This document shows positions 42,453 to 50,496 of a stretch of 64,000 nucleotides of DNA, one piece after another. The DNA lies in contig JBBRPA010000011.1 in NCBI GenBank assembly GCA_038228695.1, forward strand, positions 8,505-72,504. The letters run 5' to 3'. Numbering within the stretch: position 1 is the stretch's first letter; every line of letters begins with the position of its first letter. The notes beneath the pieces are model-generated. The model had not been told where the DNA came from. It did not search any database and saw only the letters and a list, made by a program, of their open reading frames with translations. Made by a program: the position numbers and the translations under genes. This DNA is from DASVRZ01 sp038228695. Lineage in GTDB: Bacteria; Verrucomicrobiota; Verrucomicrobiia; Chthoniobacterales; DASVRZ01.

Positions 42453-43232
42453 ATGGATCGTCTCCGCCAAATTCTCGCCACCAAAGAGGAAGAAGTTCGC
42501 AAAATCCTTCATCGCCGCGAACACCTCCGTGCCGCTGCGCTGCAACGCAATGACTTTCGCCCCTTTGCCGCCGCCGTGCATCGGGGTGATTCTGCGCTTG
42601 GCTTAATCGCTGAGGTAAAAAAAGCGTCGCCCTCCGCCGGAGTCATCGCGGAGAATTTCGATCCCGTGCTCATCGCCCGTGCCTACGAAAGTGCCGGTGC
42701 CCACGCTCTCTCCGTGCTCACCGATGAGCAATATTTTCAGGGGCACTTGCGCTATCTCATGCAAATCCGCGAGGCGACGACCATCCCGGTGTTGCGGAAG
42801 GATTTCATCATTCACGAGGTGCAAATCTACGAGGCGGCTGTGTCCGGAGCCGATGCGGTTCTTTTGATCGTCGCAGCGCTTTCTCAAGAGGATTTACTCC
42901 ACCTCCTCGCCGAGGCCGAGACCTGCCAGCTCGATGTCTTGGTCGAGGTCCACGACGCGGAGGAAATGGAGCGGGCACTCGACACACCCGCCACACTCAT
43001 CGGCATCAACAACCGCAATCTCCGCACGTTCGAAGTCGATCTCTCCACCACCGAACGTCTCAGCGAGGACGTGCCCGACCACGTCACACTGATCAGCGAA
43101 AGTGGACTCAAAACCAACGCGGATGCCCGCCGCGTTTTCGCTGCAGGAATCAACGGATTGTTAGTAGGAGAGACCTTGATGCGCAGCGACGACGTTCACG
43201 CCACCGTCGCCGAGTTGTTGAATCTCGACTAG
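42453..43232 (+). CDS. trpC: Indole-3-glycerol phosphate synthase
   Basis: A 259-residue TIM-barrel enzyme of tryptophan biosynthesis that closes the indole ring of CdRP. Signatures: 'GLIAEVKKASPSAGVI', 'AHALSVLTDEQYFQG', 'PVLRKDFIIHEVQIYEAAVSGADAVLLIVAAL', 'LVEVHDAEEMERAL', 'IGINNRNLRTFEVDLSTTERL' and 'ISESGLKTNADARRVFAAGINGLLVGETLM'. It is a stand-alone gene here; no other trp gene is in the window. Confidence 0.97.
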   Translation: MDRLRQILATKEEEVRKILHRREHLRAAALQRNDFRPFAAAVHRGDSALGLIAEVKKASPSAGVIAENFDPVLIARAYESAGAHALSVLTDEQYFQGHLRYLMQIREATTIPVLRKDFIIHEVQIYEAAVSGADAVLLIVAALSQEDLLHLLAEAETCQLDVLVEVHDAEEMERALDTPATLIGINNRNLRTFEVDLSTTERLSEDVPDHVTLISESGLKTNADARRVFAAGINGLLVGETLMRSDDVHATVAELLNLD

Positions 43233-43301
43233 ACCCTACCAAGAAGAATATCCCGCTTAGGAGAAAGACCCGGTCAAAAACTGCCCCACGAGCGTTTCCA
43301 G

Positions 43302-43760
43302 ATGGTGACAATTCTTAAACTCATTTTCGCCATCGCGATGGGGACGACTTTCGCCAACGAGCGGCTCGAGATTTCATCGGGTCAGGCGCACTGGTTAGTA
43401 GAAGCTCCGCCGGTTCTCAAAACCGCCGTCGCCGCCGCCAATCGCATCTCCGGGATGCCCTACAAATATGCGGGCGGTCACGGGTCGTTCGATGACGATG
43501 GCTACGATTGCTCCGGGGCGGCCTCCTATGTATTGCACGCTGCCGGCCTGCTTGAAGAAGCAATGGATTCCAGTCAATTTATGGAATACGGCGAGCCCGG
43601 TGCTGGAGAATGGATCACGGTGCATGCCCGCGCCGGACACGTTTTCCTTGTCATCGCAGGAATCCGCTTCGACACAACCGATGCCGCAAACGTGGGACCG
43701 GGCTGGCGAGAGTTAGAGCGTGCTGAGGGTTTTGTCATCCGTCATCCAGCGGGATTCTAA
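43302..43760 (+). CDS. Exported NlpC/P60-like cysteine peptidase
   Basis: A 152-residue protein with a short signal peptide (about residues 1-18, 'LKLIFAIAMGTTFA'). The catalytic Cys lies in 'DGYDCSGAASYVLHAAGLL' and the His in 'HARAGHVFLVIAGIRFDTT', the standard C...H arrangement of NlpC/P60 peptidoglycan endopeptidases. The whole protein is just the catalytic domain without SH3 or LysM modules. It probably trims cell wall peptides. Confidence 0.82.
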   Translation: MVTILKLIFAIAMGTTFANERLEISSGQAHWLVEAPPVLKTAVAAANRISGMPYKYAGGHGSFDDDGYDCSGAASYVLHAAGLLEEAMDSSQFMEYGEPGAGEWITVHARAGHVFLVIAGIRFDTTDAANVGPGWRELERAEGFVIRHPAGF

Positions 43761-43801
43761 AAACCCGCTCGCGCCGGGGCAACTCCTGCCTACCTTCTAA
43801 C

Positions 43802-45061
43802 ATGAACATTTACGCGGACCCCACCTTCGACATCGCTTCGGAGCAATTTCGGATCATTGCCGATTTCCTCGAACTCAACGACGAACTGCGCGCCCGTTTG
43901 CTTTATCCGAAACGTAGTCTGGCCGTGACCCTCCCCATTCACATGGATGATGGGCGAACGGAGATCTACCAAGGATTTCGCTGTCAGCATCATCACTCGC
44001 TCGGGCCGACCAAAGGCGGCGTTCGGTTTCATCCATCCGTCACGCTCGGCGAGGTCGCGGCGCTTTCGATGTGGATGAGTTGGAAATGCGCCCTAACCGG
44101 TCTGCCTTATGGCGGCGCGAAAGGCGGCGTGGCGGTCGATCCGCACGCGCTCTCCCCCCGCGAACTGGAAGCGCTCTCGCGCCGTTATATGCAGGAAATG
44201 ATTTCCGTGGTCGGGCCGCACACCGACATCATCGGGCCCGACATGGGCACGAACGAACAAGTCATGGCTTGGTTCATGGACACGTATTCAGTGCAGGTCG
44301 GGCATGCCGTGCCCGAGATCGTCACGGGCAAACCCGTCGCCATCGGAGGCTCGGCCGGTCGTCGCGAATCCACCGGACGCGGCGTCGCCTATCTCGTGGA
44401 GCGCGCGTTGAACGTCCTGAAAATGGAACCGCAAAACCGCACGGTGGTCGTGCAGGGTTATGGAAACGTCGGCGCAGTGGCCGCCGCCTCCCTCGCGTTA
44501 AAGTCAGGAATGAATGTCATCGGGATAAGCGATGCGCACGGCGCTTTTCACCGGGCCGGCGGAATCGATATTCTAGCAGCCGATGAGCACGTCGCGGAAC
44601 ACGGCGACTTGCGTGGATTCACCGGGGCCGACGCGATCGATCCAGCGGAAATGCTCGAACTATCCTGCGATATTCTCATTCCCGCCGCAGTCAGTGGAGT
44701 GATCACGGGCCAAAATGCGGGTCGCCTCCAATGCCGCATTCTCGCCGAAGCGGCCAACGGTCCGACGACCCCGGAGGCGGACCTCATTCTCAATCAGCGC
44801 GACGATATTTTCGTCATTCCCGACATTCTCTGTAACTCAGGCGGCGTGATTGTTTCCTACTTCGAATGGGTGCAGGGGCTACAGTCGTTTTTCTGGAATG
44901 AAACAGAGATCACCGACAAATTATTCCGAATTCTTGAGAACGCATTTCTTCAAGTCACCCGCCGGGCTCAAGAGGAAAAAATCTCCCAACGCATGGCGGC
45001 GCTCGCCATCGGGGTAGAGCGGGTCGCCCGCGCCAAGCAGCTCCGAGGGCTGTTCCCTTAG
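43802..45061 (+). CDS. gdhA: Glu/Leu/Phe/Val dehydrogenase (glutamate dehydrogenase)
   Basis: A 419-residue NAD(P)-dependent dehydrogenase interconverting glutamate and 2-oxoglutarate plus ammonium. The substrate pocket 'LGPTKGGVRFHPSVTLGEVAALSMWMSWKCALTGLPYGGAKGGVAVDP' contains the catalytic Lys of the signature. The Rossmann motif is 'VVVQGYGNVGAVAAASLA', and 'GGSAGRRESTGRG' is typical of GDH. Its 3' end overlaps the convergent CoA-binding gene by 4 nt. Confidence 0.95.
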   Translation: MNIYADPTFDIASEQFRIIADFLELNDELRARLLYPKRSLAVTLPIHMDDGRTEIYQGFRCQHHHSLGPTKGGVRFHPSVTLGEVAALSMWMSWKCALTGLPYGGAKGGVAVDPHALSPRELEALSRRYMQEMISVVGPHTDIIGPDMGTNEQVMAWFMDTYSVQVGHAVPEIVTGKPVAIGGSAGRRESTGRGVAYLVERALNVLKMEPQNRTVVVQGYGNVGAVAAASLALKSGMNVIGISDAHGAFHRAGGIDILAADEHVAEHGDLRGFTGADAIDPAEMLELSCDILIPAAVSGVITGQNAGRLQCRILAEAANGPTTPEADLILNQRDDIFVIPDILCNSGGVIVSYFEWVQGLQSFFWNETEITDKLFRILENAFLQVTRRAQEEKISQRMAALAIGVERVARAKQLRGLFP

Positions 45062-45438
45062 TTCGGCGGGAAATAATCGGCCGGGTTTTTGCCGATCGCC
45101 CGAATGGAGCATCCGAGGGCCACAGAAAGTCCAAGTCTTTCTGCGGCCGCAACCAGCTCGACGTTGTCGGAGCCCGGGTTCAACCAGATCTTTTCCGCGC
45201 CCGCAGCGCGTAAAGCTGGCAAAAGCGTCAGTCCAACTGCAGGTGGCAGATAAACACTGATCCAATCCGGTGCCCCGGGCAGCTCGCTTAAACTCGAAAA
45301 AACCGGTAGCCCGTCGATCCCGCTTTCGCGGGGATTAACCGGCCAAACGGTCCAACCCGCATCTCGAAAAGCCAGCACGGCGGCATGGCCGTATTTTGCG
45401 GGCTGATTCGACGCTCCAAGGATAGCAACAGAGGGCAT
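45058..45438 (-). CDS. CoA-binding domain protein (YccU-like)
   Basis: A 126-residue Rossmann-type protein: 'SVAILGASNQPAKYGHAAVLAFRDAGWTVWPVNPRESGIDGLPVFSSLSELPGAPDWISVYLPP' and 'GAEKIWLNPGSDNVELVAAAERLGL', the CoA_binding_2 family. No catalytic role is known. It converges on gdhA with a 4-nt overlap of the stop codons. Confidence 0.88.
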   Translation of the reverse strand: MPSVAILGASNQPAKYGHAAVLAFRDAGWTVWPVNPRESGIDGLPVFSSLSELPGAPDWISVYLPPAVGLTLLPALRAAGAEKIWLNPGSDNVELVAAAERLGLSVALGCSIRAIGKNPADYFPPN

Positions 45439-45556
45439 GACGGACCTTGCGCCCTCTCTCCACTTCCGGCAATCGTAAGCTGCAAAAGTCCTTGGTCTTT
45501 TCGTGATTGAAAATTCCGGGACAGACCCTACGCTGGCGCGTCAACCATATCGCCCT

Positions 45557-46672
45557 ATGAAACCACTTGCCCTGTTCCTTCTCCTTCTTCTCGGACTCGC
45601 CGTCCCGCTCGTCGCCGCCGATGATATCGTAATTGGTGAATTTGCTTCGCTGACCGGTGGCAGCGCCAGCTTTGGGCAATCCTCCCACAAAGGGACCCAA
45701 CTCGCGATCGACGAGATCAACGCCAGCGGCGGCGTCCTCGGAAGGAAGATCAAACTCATCACCGAGGACGATCAATCCCTCGCTGGCCAACCCGCCACGA
45801 TCGTGCAGAAATTCATCTCGCAAGACAAAGTCATCGCCATTCTGGGTGAAGTCGCCTCCTCGAAATCGCTTGAGGCCGCGCCTATCTGCCAGCAAAACAA
45901 AATCCCCATGATTTCCCCGGCTTCGACTAATCCGAAAGTCACCGAAGTGGGCGATTACATTTTCCGCGTCTGCTTCATCGACCCCTTCCAAGGCACCGTA
46001 ATGGCCAAGTTTGCCCAATCCAAAGGCTGGAAAAGAATCGCCGTGCTAACTGACGTCAAGCAAGATTACAGCGTGGGCCTCGCGAAATTCTTTATCGAAG
46101 GCGTTAAGAAAAACGGCGGCGAAATCGTCAAGGAACAGAGCTACAGCACCGGAGACAAAGACTTCAAAGCCCAGCTTACCTCACTCAAATCGCTCAAACC
46201 TGAAGCCATTTTCGTTCCCGGCTACTACGGCGAAGTCGCTCTCATTGCCAAACAAGCCAAACTGTTAGGCATCAAGGCTCCCTTGTTAGGTGGCGATGGC
46301 TGGGTGGGCGACTCGTTACTTAAAGTCGCAGGCAACTCGCTCGACGGCTCCTATTTTTCTTGCCACTTCTCAGCTGAGGATCAATCCCCTCTCGTCCAAG
46401 GCTTCGTCGCAAAATACAAAGCGAAAATCGGCAGTGTTCCCGACGACATGGCCGCACTGGGTTACGACAGCGCGATGATTCTTGTGGACGCGATCAAAAA
46501 AGCCGGCACCACCGACGGTGATAAACTCCGTGCCGCAATTACCGAAACGAAAGACTACCCCGGCATCACTGGCAAAATCACTCTCGACAAAAACCGCAAC
46601 GCCGAAAAACCTGCCACCATTCTGACCATTGCCAACGGTGCCTTCAAATTTGAGGAAGCAGTTGCTCCTTGA
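45557..46672 (+). CDS. livK: Branched-chain amino acid ABC transporter, periplasmic binding protein
   Basis: A 371-residue periplasmic binding protein. The start at 45557 gives a signal peptide ('LALFLLLLLGLAVPLVAA'). The mature N-terminus 'IVIGEFASLTGGSASFGQSSHKGTQLAIDEINASGGVLGRKIKLITEDDQS' is the LivK/Leu-Ile-Val-binding signature. It delivers branched-chain amino acids or related compounds to LivHMGF encoded downstream. An inverted-repeat element with its own gene separates livK from livH. Confidence 0.93.
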   Translation: MKPLALFLLLLLGLAVPLVAADDIVIGEFASLTGGSASFGQSSHKGTQLAIDEINASGGVLGRKIKLITEDDQSLAGQPATIVQKFISQDKVIAILGEVASSKSLEAAPICQQNKIPMISPASTNPKVTEVGDYIFRVCFIDPFQGTVMAKFAQSKGWKRIAVLTDVKQDYSVGLAKFFIEGVKKNGGEIVKEQSYSTGDKDFKAQLTSLKSLKPEAIFVPGYYGEVALIAKQAKLLGIKAPLLGGDGWVGDSLLKVAGNSLDGSYFSCHFSAEDQSPLVQGFVAKYKAKIGSVPDDMAALGYDSAMILVDAIKKAGTTDGDKLRAAITETKDYPGITGKITLDKNRNAEKPATILTIANGAFKFEEAVAP

Positions 46673-46679
46673 GGGGCAT

Positions 46680-46712
46680 GTTGAGAGTTGAGGGATGAGA
46701 GTTGAGAGCCGC
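46680..46712 (+). repeat. Left 33-bp inverted repeat arm (heptamer-built)
   Basis: The units read GTTGAGA, GTTGAGG, GATGAGA, GTTGAGA, then GCCGC. It differs by one base from the reverse complement of the right arm and starts 7 nt after the livK stop. Confidence 0.95.
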
Positions 46713-46726
46713 TGAATTCAAGAATC

Positions 46727-47083
46727 ATGTTTAACTTTGAAAAACTTGATGTCTGGCATAAGGCGATTGATTACGCGGACTTGGTTTATTCACTTACGAG
46801 AAGTTTTCCCAATGATGAAAGGTATGGCCTGACCAACCAAATGCGACGCGCGGCAGTCTCTATCTCCTCAAATCTGGCAGAGGGAACGTCACGCCACTCC
46901 AAGCCCGATTTCGCACGATTCGTTGAAATTGCGACTGGCTCACTTTTTGAAGTCATCTCACAAGCGACGATTGGCCTGCGTCAAGGTTTCCTAACTCAGG
47001 AAAATTACCTAAAACTTTACACTGCCGCCGAAGAACAGAGCCGAATGCTCAGCGGTCTTCGAAAATCCCTCATCGGAGAGTAA
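46727..47083 (+). CDS. Four helix bundle protein (TIGR02436 / 23S rRNA intervening-sequence protein family)
   Basis: A 118-residue all-helical protein: 'FNFEKLDVWHKAIDYADLVYSLTRSFPNDERYGLTNQMRRAAVSISSNLAEGTSRHSKPDFARFVEIATGSLFEVISQ', with the conserved 'LDVW', 'SFP..E.YGLT.QMRRAA.SI..N.AEG' and 'GSL.E' blocks. It belongs to the family encoded by intervening sequences in bacterial 23S rRNA, and related to the Avd accessory protein of diversity-generating retroelements. Members bind nucleic acid. Its position between two long inverted repeats inside an amino acid transport operon makes it the cargo of a small element rather than a transport gene. Confidence 0.93.
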   Translation: MFNFEKLDVWHKAIDYADLVYSLTRSFPNDERYGLTNQMRRAAVSISSNLAEGTSRHSKPDFARFVEIATGSLFEVISQATIGLRQGFLTQENYLKLYTAAEEQSRMLSGLRKSLIGE

Positions 47084-47101
47084 ATTATCCCTCAAAGATG
47101 C

Positions 47102-47134
47102 GCGGCTCTCAACTCTCAACCCTCAACTCTCAAC
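47102..47134 (-). repeat. Right 33-bp inverted repeat arm (heptamer-built)
   Basis: Read on the minus strand the units are GTTGAGA, GTTGAGG, GTTGAGA, GTTGAGA, then GCCGC. In RNA it could pair with the left arm along its whole length with a single mismatch. Confidence 0.95.
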
Positions 47135-47138
47135 TTCT

Positions 47139-48065
47139 TTGTTAGAGTTTCTCCAACAACTCATTAATGGGCTGGCTCAAGGTTCTATCTATGCGCTGAT
47201 CGCGCTCGGCTACACGATGGTCTTCGGCGTCTTGCGATTTATCAACTTCGCCCACGGCGACGTCTATATGTTAGGAGCGTTCGCCGGCTTTTATATTGGC
47301 CCAAAAATGCTTCACGTCTTCTCCGATAAACCCGGCTATGGCGTCTTGGTTAGCATGTTGTTAGTCACCATGATTCTTTGCGCGATCATCGGCATCAGTA
47401 TCGAATGGCTATGCTATCGTCCGCTCCGAGATCGCCCGAAACTTACAGTGCTCATCACTGCGATTGGCGTGTCCCTGTTTTTGGAAAATGGCGGTCAATT
47501 TGCCTTCGGAGCCGACCCGAAGTCCTTCCCAGAAATTCTCACCGACAGCTACCTCAGTCTGCCCGAATCCTGGGGCCGCATCTCGGAACTAGGCATTCAA
47601 CTCAGCGCGGCCATTTCGATGGGAATTACCCTGATTCTCTTATTTGCCCTCCGCCACATTGTTCTCCATACCAAAATGGGTATGGCCATGCGCGCCCTCT
47701 CCTTCAACCCCGTCGCTGCCTCGTTAATGGGGATTAACAACAGTGTTGTCATCGCCTTCACCTTCGGCCTCGGCTCGGCCCTCGCCGGGGCCGCAGGTAT
47801 TCTCACCTCGATCCAGCAGCCCAGCATCGACCCGTTGATGGGCGTCAATGCGGGGTTGAAAGCCTTTGTCGCCGCCGTCTTAGGAGGCATCGGAAATCTC
47901 CCCGGTGCAGCTCTCGGCGGCATCCTGATTGGAGTCATCGAAACGATGGTCGTTGGCTACATCAATCCCACTTATCGTGACGCGATTGTCTTTGGCGTGC
48001 TGATTCTCATTTTGCTCTTCAAGCCTACCGGATTGTTAGGAGCCTCCGAACAAGAAAAAGTCTAA
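47139..48065 (+). CDS. livH: Branched-chain amino acid ABC transporter permease LivH
   Basis: A 308-residue inner membrane permease: 'LINGLAQGSIYALIALGYTMVFGVLRFINFAHGDVYMLGAFAGFY' and the ABC contact region 'NAGLKAFVAAVLGGIGNLPGAALGGILIGVIE'. The only plausible start is TTG at 47139, 4 nt after the right arm of the inverted-repeat element, and no Shine-Dalgarno sequence is left. The element may therefore have displaced the original translation signals, and translation may now depend on the new upstream sequence. livM follows with no gap. Confidence 0.92.
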   Translation: MLEFLQQLINGLAQGSIYALIALGYTMVFGVLRFINFAHGDVYMLGAFAGFYIGPKMLHVFSDKPGYGVLVSMLLVTMILCAIIGISIEWLCYRPLRDRPKLTVLITAIGVSLFLENGGQFAFGADPKSFPEILTDSYLSLPESWGRISELGIQLSAAISMGITLILLFALRHIVLHTKMGMAMRALSFNPVAASLMGINNSVVIAFTFGLGSALAGAAGILTSIQQPSIDPLMGVNAGLKAFVAAVLGGIGNLPGAALGGILIGVIETMVVGYINPTYRDAIVFGVLILILLFKPTGLLGASEQEKV

Positions 48066-49028
48066 ATGCGCGGCAAACTCCTCCTCTTAGCCGTATTTCT
48101 TTTCTGCGGAATCATCTCCCACTTTTCCGGGGGCATGAACCCCTACTACTACGACATTCTCATCGGAATCGGCATTAACATCGTCCTCGCTGTTGGCCTT
48201 AATCTTGTGAACGGCTACACCGGTCAATTTTCGCTCGGTCATGCTGGCTTCATGGCCGTCGGTGCTTATGCCTCCTCGTGGCTCACCCTCACCTACGGGT
48301 ATTCGTTCGGTGTTAGTGCGGCGATGACGACTGTTTTCTTCGTTCTTGCCCTTTTTTTAGGCGGAGTTGGGGCCGCTTTTACCGGACTCGTCGTCGGAAT
48401 TCCTTCACTGCGTTTGCGCGGTGATTATCTAGCCATCGTCACGCTCGGGTTTAACGAAATTATCAAGGGAATTATCCAAAACTGCGAACCACTCGGCGCC
48501 CAGCGCGGACTTGGTGGTATGGTTCAGCATACAAACTTTTTTTGGACCTTCGCGTTCGCTGCGATCACCGTCTATGTCGTTGTCAGTCTGATTAACTCCA
48601 CCTACGGACGCGGCTTTCTTGCTGTGAAAGACGACGAAATCGCCGCCGAAGCCATGGGCATCAACACTACGAAATACAAGGTTCTCGCTTTCGTTCTCGC
48701 TGCCTTTTTCGCCGGTATCGCTGGTGGTCTCTACGCTCACTTCAAACAATTCATCCACCCAGAGGGCTTTAACTTTATCAAGTCCTTCGATATCGTCGTC
48801 ATGGTCATCTTAGGCGGCATGGGGAGCACCGTTGGCGTCTGTCTTGCGGCCGTTTTGCTCACCATTCTACCGGAACTGCTGCGTTACGTTTCCAAGATTG
48901 AAGCCCTTCCAGAATGGTTGCGACACATCACCGAAAACCGGATGATCCTTTACTCCCTACTCCTCATCATCCTCATGCTCACGCGTCCGCAAGGATTGTT
49001 CGGAGTAAGTCTTTCCAAAAAGAAATGA
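48066..49028 (+). CDS. livM: Branched-chain amino acid ABC transporter permease LivM
   Basis: A 320-residue permease with about nine hydrophobic helices: 'YYYDILIGIGINIVLAVGLNLVNGYTGQFSLGHAGFMAVGAYASSWL', 'PSLRLRGDYLAIVTLGFNEIIKGII' and 'SFDIVVMVILGGMGSTVGVCLAAVLLTILPELLR', all LivM hallmarks. It starts directly after the livH stop and overlaps livG by 4 nt (ATGA), so it is translationally coupled to both. Confidence 0.95.
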   Translation: MRGKLLLLAVFLFCGIISHFSGGMNPYYYDILIGIGINIVLAVGLNLVNGYTGQFSLGHAGFMAVGAYASSWLTLTYGYSFGVSAAMTTVFFVLALFLGGVGAAFTGLVVGIPSLRLRGDYLAIVTLGFNEIIKGIIQNCEPLGAQRGLGGMVQHTNFFWTFAFAAITVYVVVSLINSTYGRGFLAVKDDEIAAEAMGINTTKYKVLAFVLAAFFAGIAGGLYAHFKQFIHPEGFNFIKSFDIVVMVILGGMGSTVGVCLAAVLLTILPELLRYVSKIEALPEWLRHITENRMILYSLLLIILMLTRPQGLFGVSLSKKK

Positions 49029-49786
49029 GCCCGCTTCTCGACCTCAACCAAGTGACCGTCCAATTTGGAGGACTTAAAGCCGTTTCCGAAGTCACGTTAC
49101 AAATCAACGAAGGCGAACTCGTCGGCCTCATCGGTCCCAACGGAGCGGGCAAAACCACCGTATTCAACCTCATCACCGGCGTCTATCGCCCCACCTCGGG
49201 CAAAATCACTTTTGCGAACAAAGCGGTCAGCGGTCAGCGCCCCTACCGCATCACCGCCCGCGGCATCGCTCGCACTTTCCAAAACATCCGGCTCTTCAAC
49301 TCTCTCACCGTCTTCGACAACGTGCGGACCGCTTGCAACTTGCACCTCAAACACGGAATCTCCGAAGCCTTGATTCGTGGCCCCAAATTTACTCGCGAAG
49401 AAAAGGAGATCGAAGGTCAGGTCATGGAACTCCTCGAAATCTTCGGCCTCGATAAAGAACGTGACCTGCACTGCCGCAGCCTCCCTTACGGCGACCAACG
49501 CCGTCTCGAAATCGTCCGCGCCCTAGCGACCAAACCCAAGCTTCTTTTGTTAGACGAACCCGCCGCTGGCATGAATCCCACGGAAAAAGTCGAATTGATG
49601 AAGCTCATTCGCTTCACTCAGGAAAAGTTTGGCCTCGCCGTCTTATTAGTCGAACACGACATGAAAGTCGTCATGGGCATCTGCCAACGCATCGCCGTGC
49701 TGGATTACGGCAAAAAGATCGCCGAAGGCACCCCCGAGGAAATCCGCGCTAACCCCAAAGTCATCTCTGCCTACTTGGGAACCTGA
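49025..49786 (+). CDS. livG: Branched-chain amino acid ABC transporter ATPase LivG
   Basis: A 253-residue ATPase from ATG 49025 ('MSPLLDLNQVTVQFGGLKAVSEVTLQINEGELVGLIGPNGAGKTTVFNLITG'). Walker A is GPNGAGKT, the signature region is 'LPYGDQRRLEIVRALATKPKLLLLDEPAAGMNP' and the H-loop is 'VLLVEHDMKVVMGICQRIAVLDYG'. The LivG-type 'GIARTFQNIRLFNSLTVFDNV' insertion is present. It overlaps livM by 4 nt and is 2 nt from livF. Confidence 0.96.
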   Translation: MSPLLDLNQVTVQFGGLKAVSEVTLQINEGELVGLIGPNGAGKTTVFNLITGVYRPTSGKITFANKAVSGQRPYRITARGIARTFQNIRLFNSLTVFDNVRTACNLHLKHGISEALIRGPKFTREEKEIEGQVMELLEIFGLDKERDLHCRSLPYGDQRRLEIVRALATKPKLLLLDEPAAGMNPTEKVELMKLIRFTQEKFGLAVLLVEHDMKVVMGICQRIAVLDYGKKIAEGTPEEIRANPKVISAYLGT

Positions 49787-49788
49787 CC

Positions 49789-50496
49789 ATGCTTGAAATT
49801 AAAGAACTCGAAGTCTGCTACGGTTCCATTTCCGCCCTGCAACGCATTTCGCTGAAGGTGGAGGAAGGAAGCATCGTGACGTTAGTTGGCGCGAATGGCG
49901 CGGGGAAAACGACTACACTGCGCGCCATCTCCGGCCTGCTTAAAGCCCGCTCGGGATCAATCCACTTCAATGGCGAAGACATCACCTATCTGGCGCCTCA
50001 TGAAATCGTGGGACGCGGCCTCGCGCATTGTCCCGAAGGACGGATGGTGTTCTCTAACCTAACCGTGATGGAGAATCTGAAGATGGGAGCTTATCTCCGG
50101 AAAGACAAAACGAACTTCGCTAAGGAATTTGACTACATTTTCTCGATTTTCCCGCGTCTGAAAGAGCGGGAAAAACAAACCGCCGGTACTCTTTCTGGCG
50201 GCGAACAGCAGATGCTGGCGATCGGTCGATCGCTCATGAGTAAACCGAAATTTCTCATGCTCGACGAACCCTCACTGGGAATTGCGCCTCTGTTAGTTAA
50301 AACCATCTTTGAAAAGATTATCGAGATTAACAAGACGCTCGGAATAGCCATTCTGTTAGTCGAACAAAACGCCAATCTCGCGTTGGAAGTTTCGAGCTAC
50401 GGTTATGTCCTCGAAACCGGAAGAATCATTTTGCAGGACGCATCTCCGGCCCTTCGGATAAATCCCGAAGTGCGGGAGGCTTATTTGGGAGGGTAA
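49789..50496 (+). CDS. livF: Branched-chain amino acid ABC transporter ATPase LivF
   Basis: A 235-residue ATPase: 'LEVCYGSISALQRISLKVEEGSIVTLVGANGAGKTTTLRAISGLL', 'GLAHCPEGRMVFSNLTVMENLKMGAYLR', 'TLSGGEQQMLAIGRSLMSKPKFLMLDEPSLGIAP' and 'LLVEQNANLALEVSSYGYVLETGRI'. It closes the liv operon. Its last 71 nt overlap the convergent tsaB gene on the other strand. Confidence 0.96.
   Translation: MLEIKELEVCYGSISALQRISLKVEEGSIVTLVGANGAGKTTTLRAISGLLKARSGSIHFNGEDITYLAPHEIVGRGLAHCPEGRMVFSNLTVMENLKMGAYLRKDKTNFAKEFDYIFSIFPRLKEREKQTAGTLSGGEQQMLAIGRSLMSKPKFLMLDEPSLGIAPLLVKTIFEKIIEINKTLGIAILLVEQNANLALEVSSYGYVLETGRIILQDASPALRINPEVREAYLGG

Larger units (their letters stand above)
46680..47134. mobile_element. 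Inverted-repeat-bounded element carrying a four-helix-bundle gene
   Basis: A 455-bp unit begins and ends with 33-bp arms that are exact reverse complements except for one base. The left arm is 46680-46712 and the right arm 47102-47134. Each arm is made of heptamers (GTTGAGA-type, four units) plus GCCGC. The only gene inside encodes a four-helix-bundle protein of the family found in 23S rRNA intervening sequences. The unit separates livK from livH, ending 4 nt before the livH start codon. No target duplication is visible. Confidence 0.7.

Noticed and set aside
46680..47134. The inverted-repeat unit considered as a classical insertion sequence
   Set aside because: There is no transposase gene and no target duplication; the cargo is a four-helix-bundle protein, so it is described as an intervening-sequence-like element instead.
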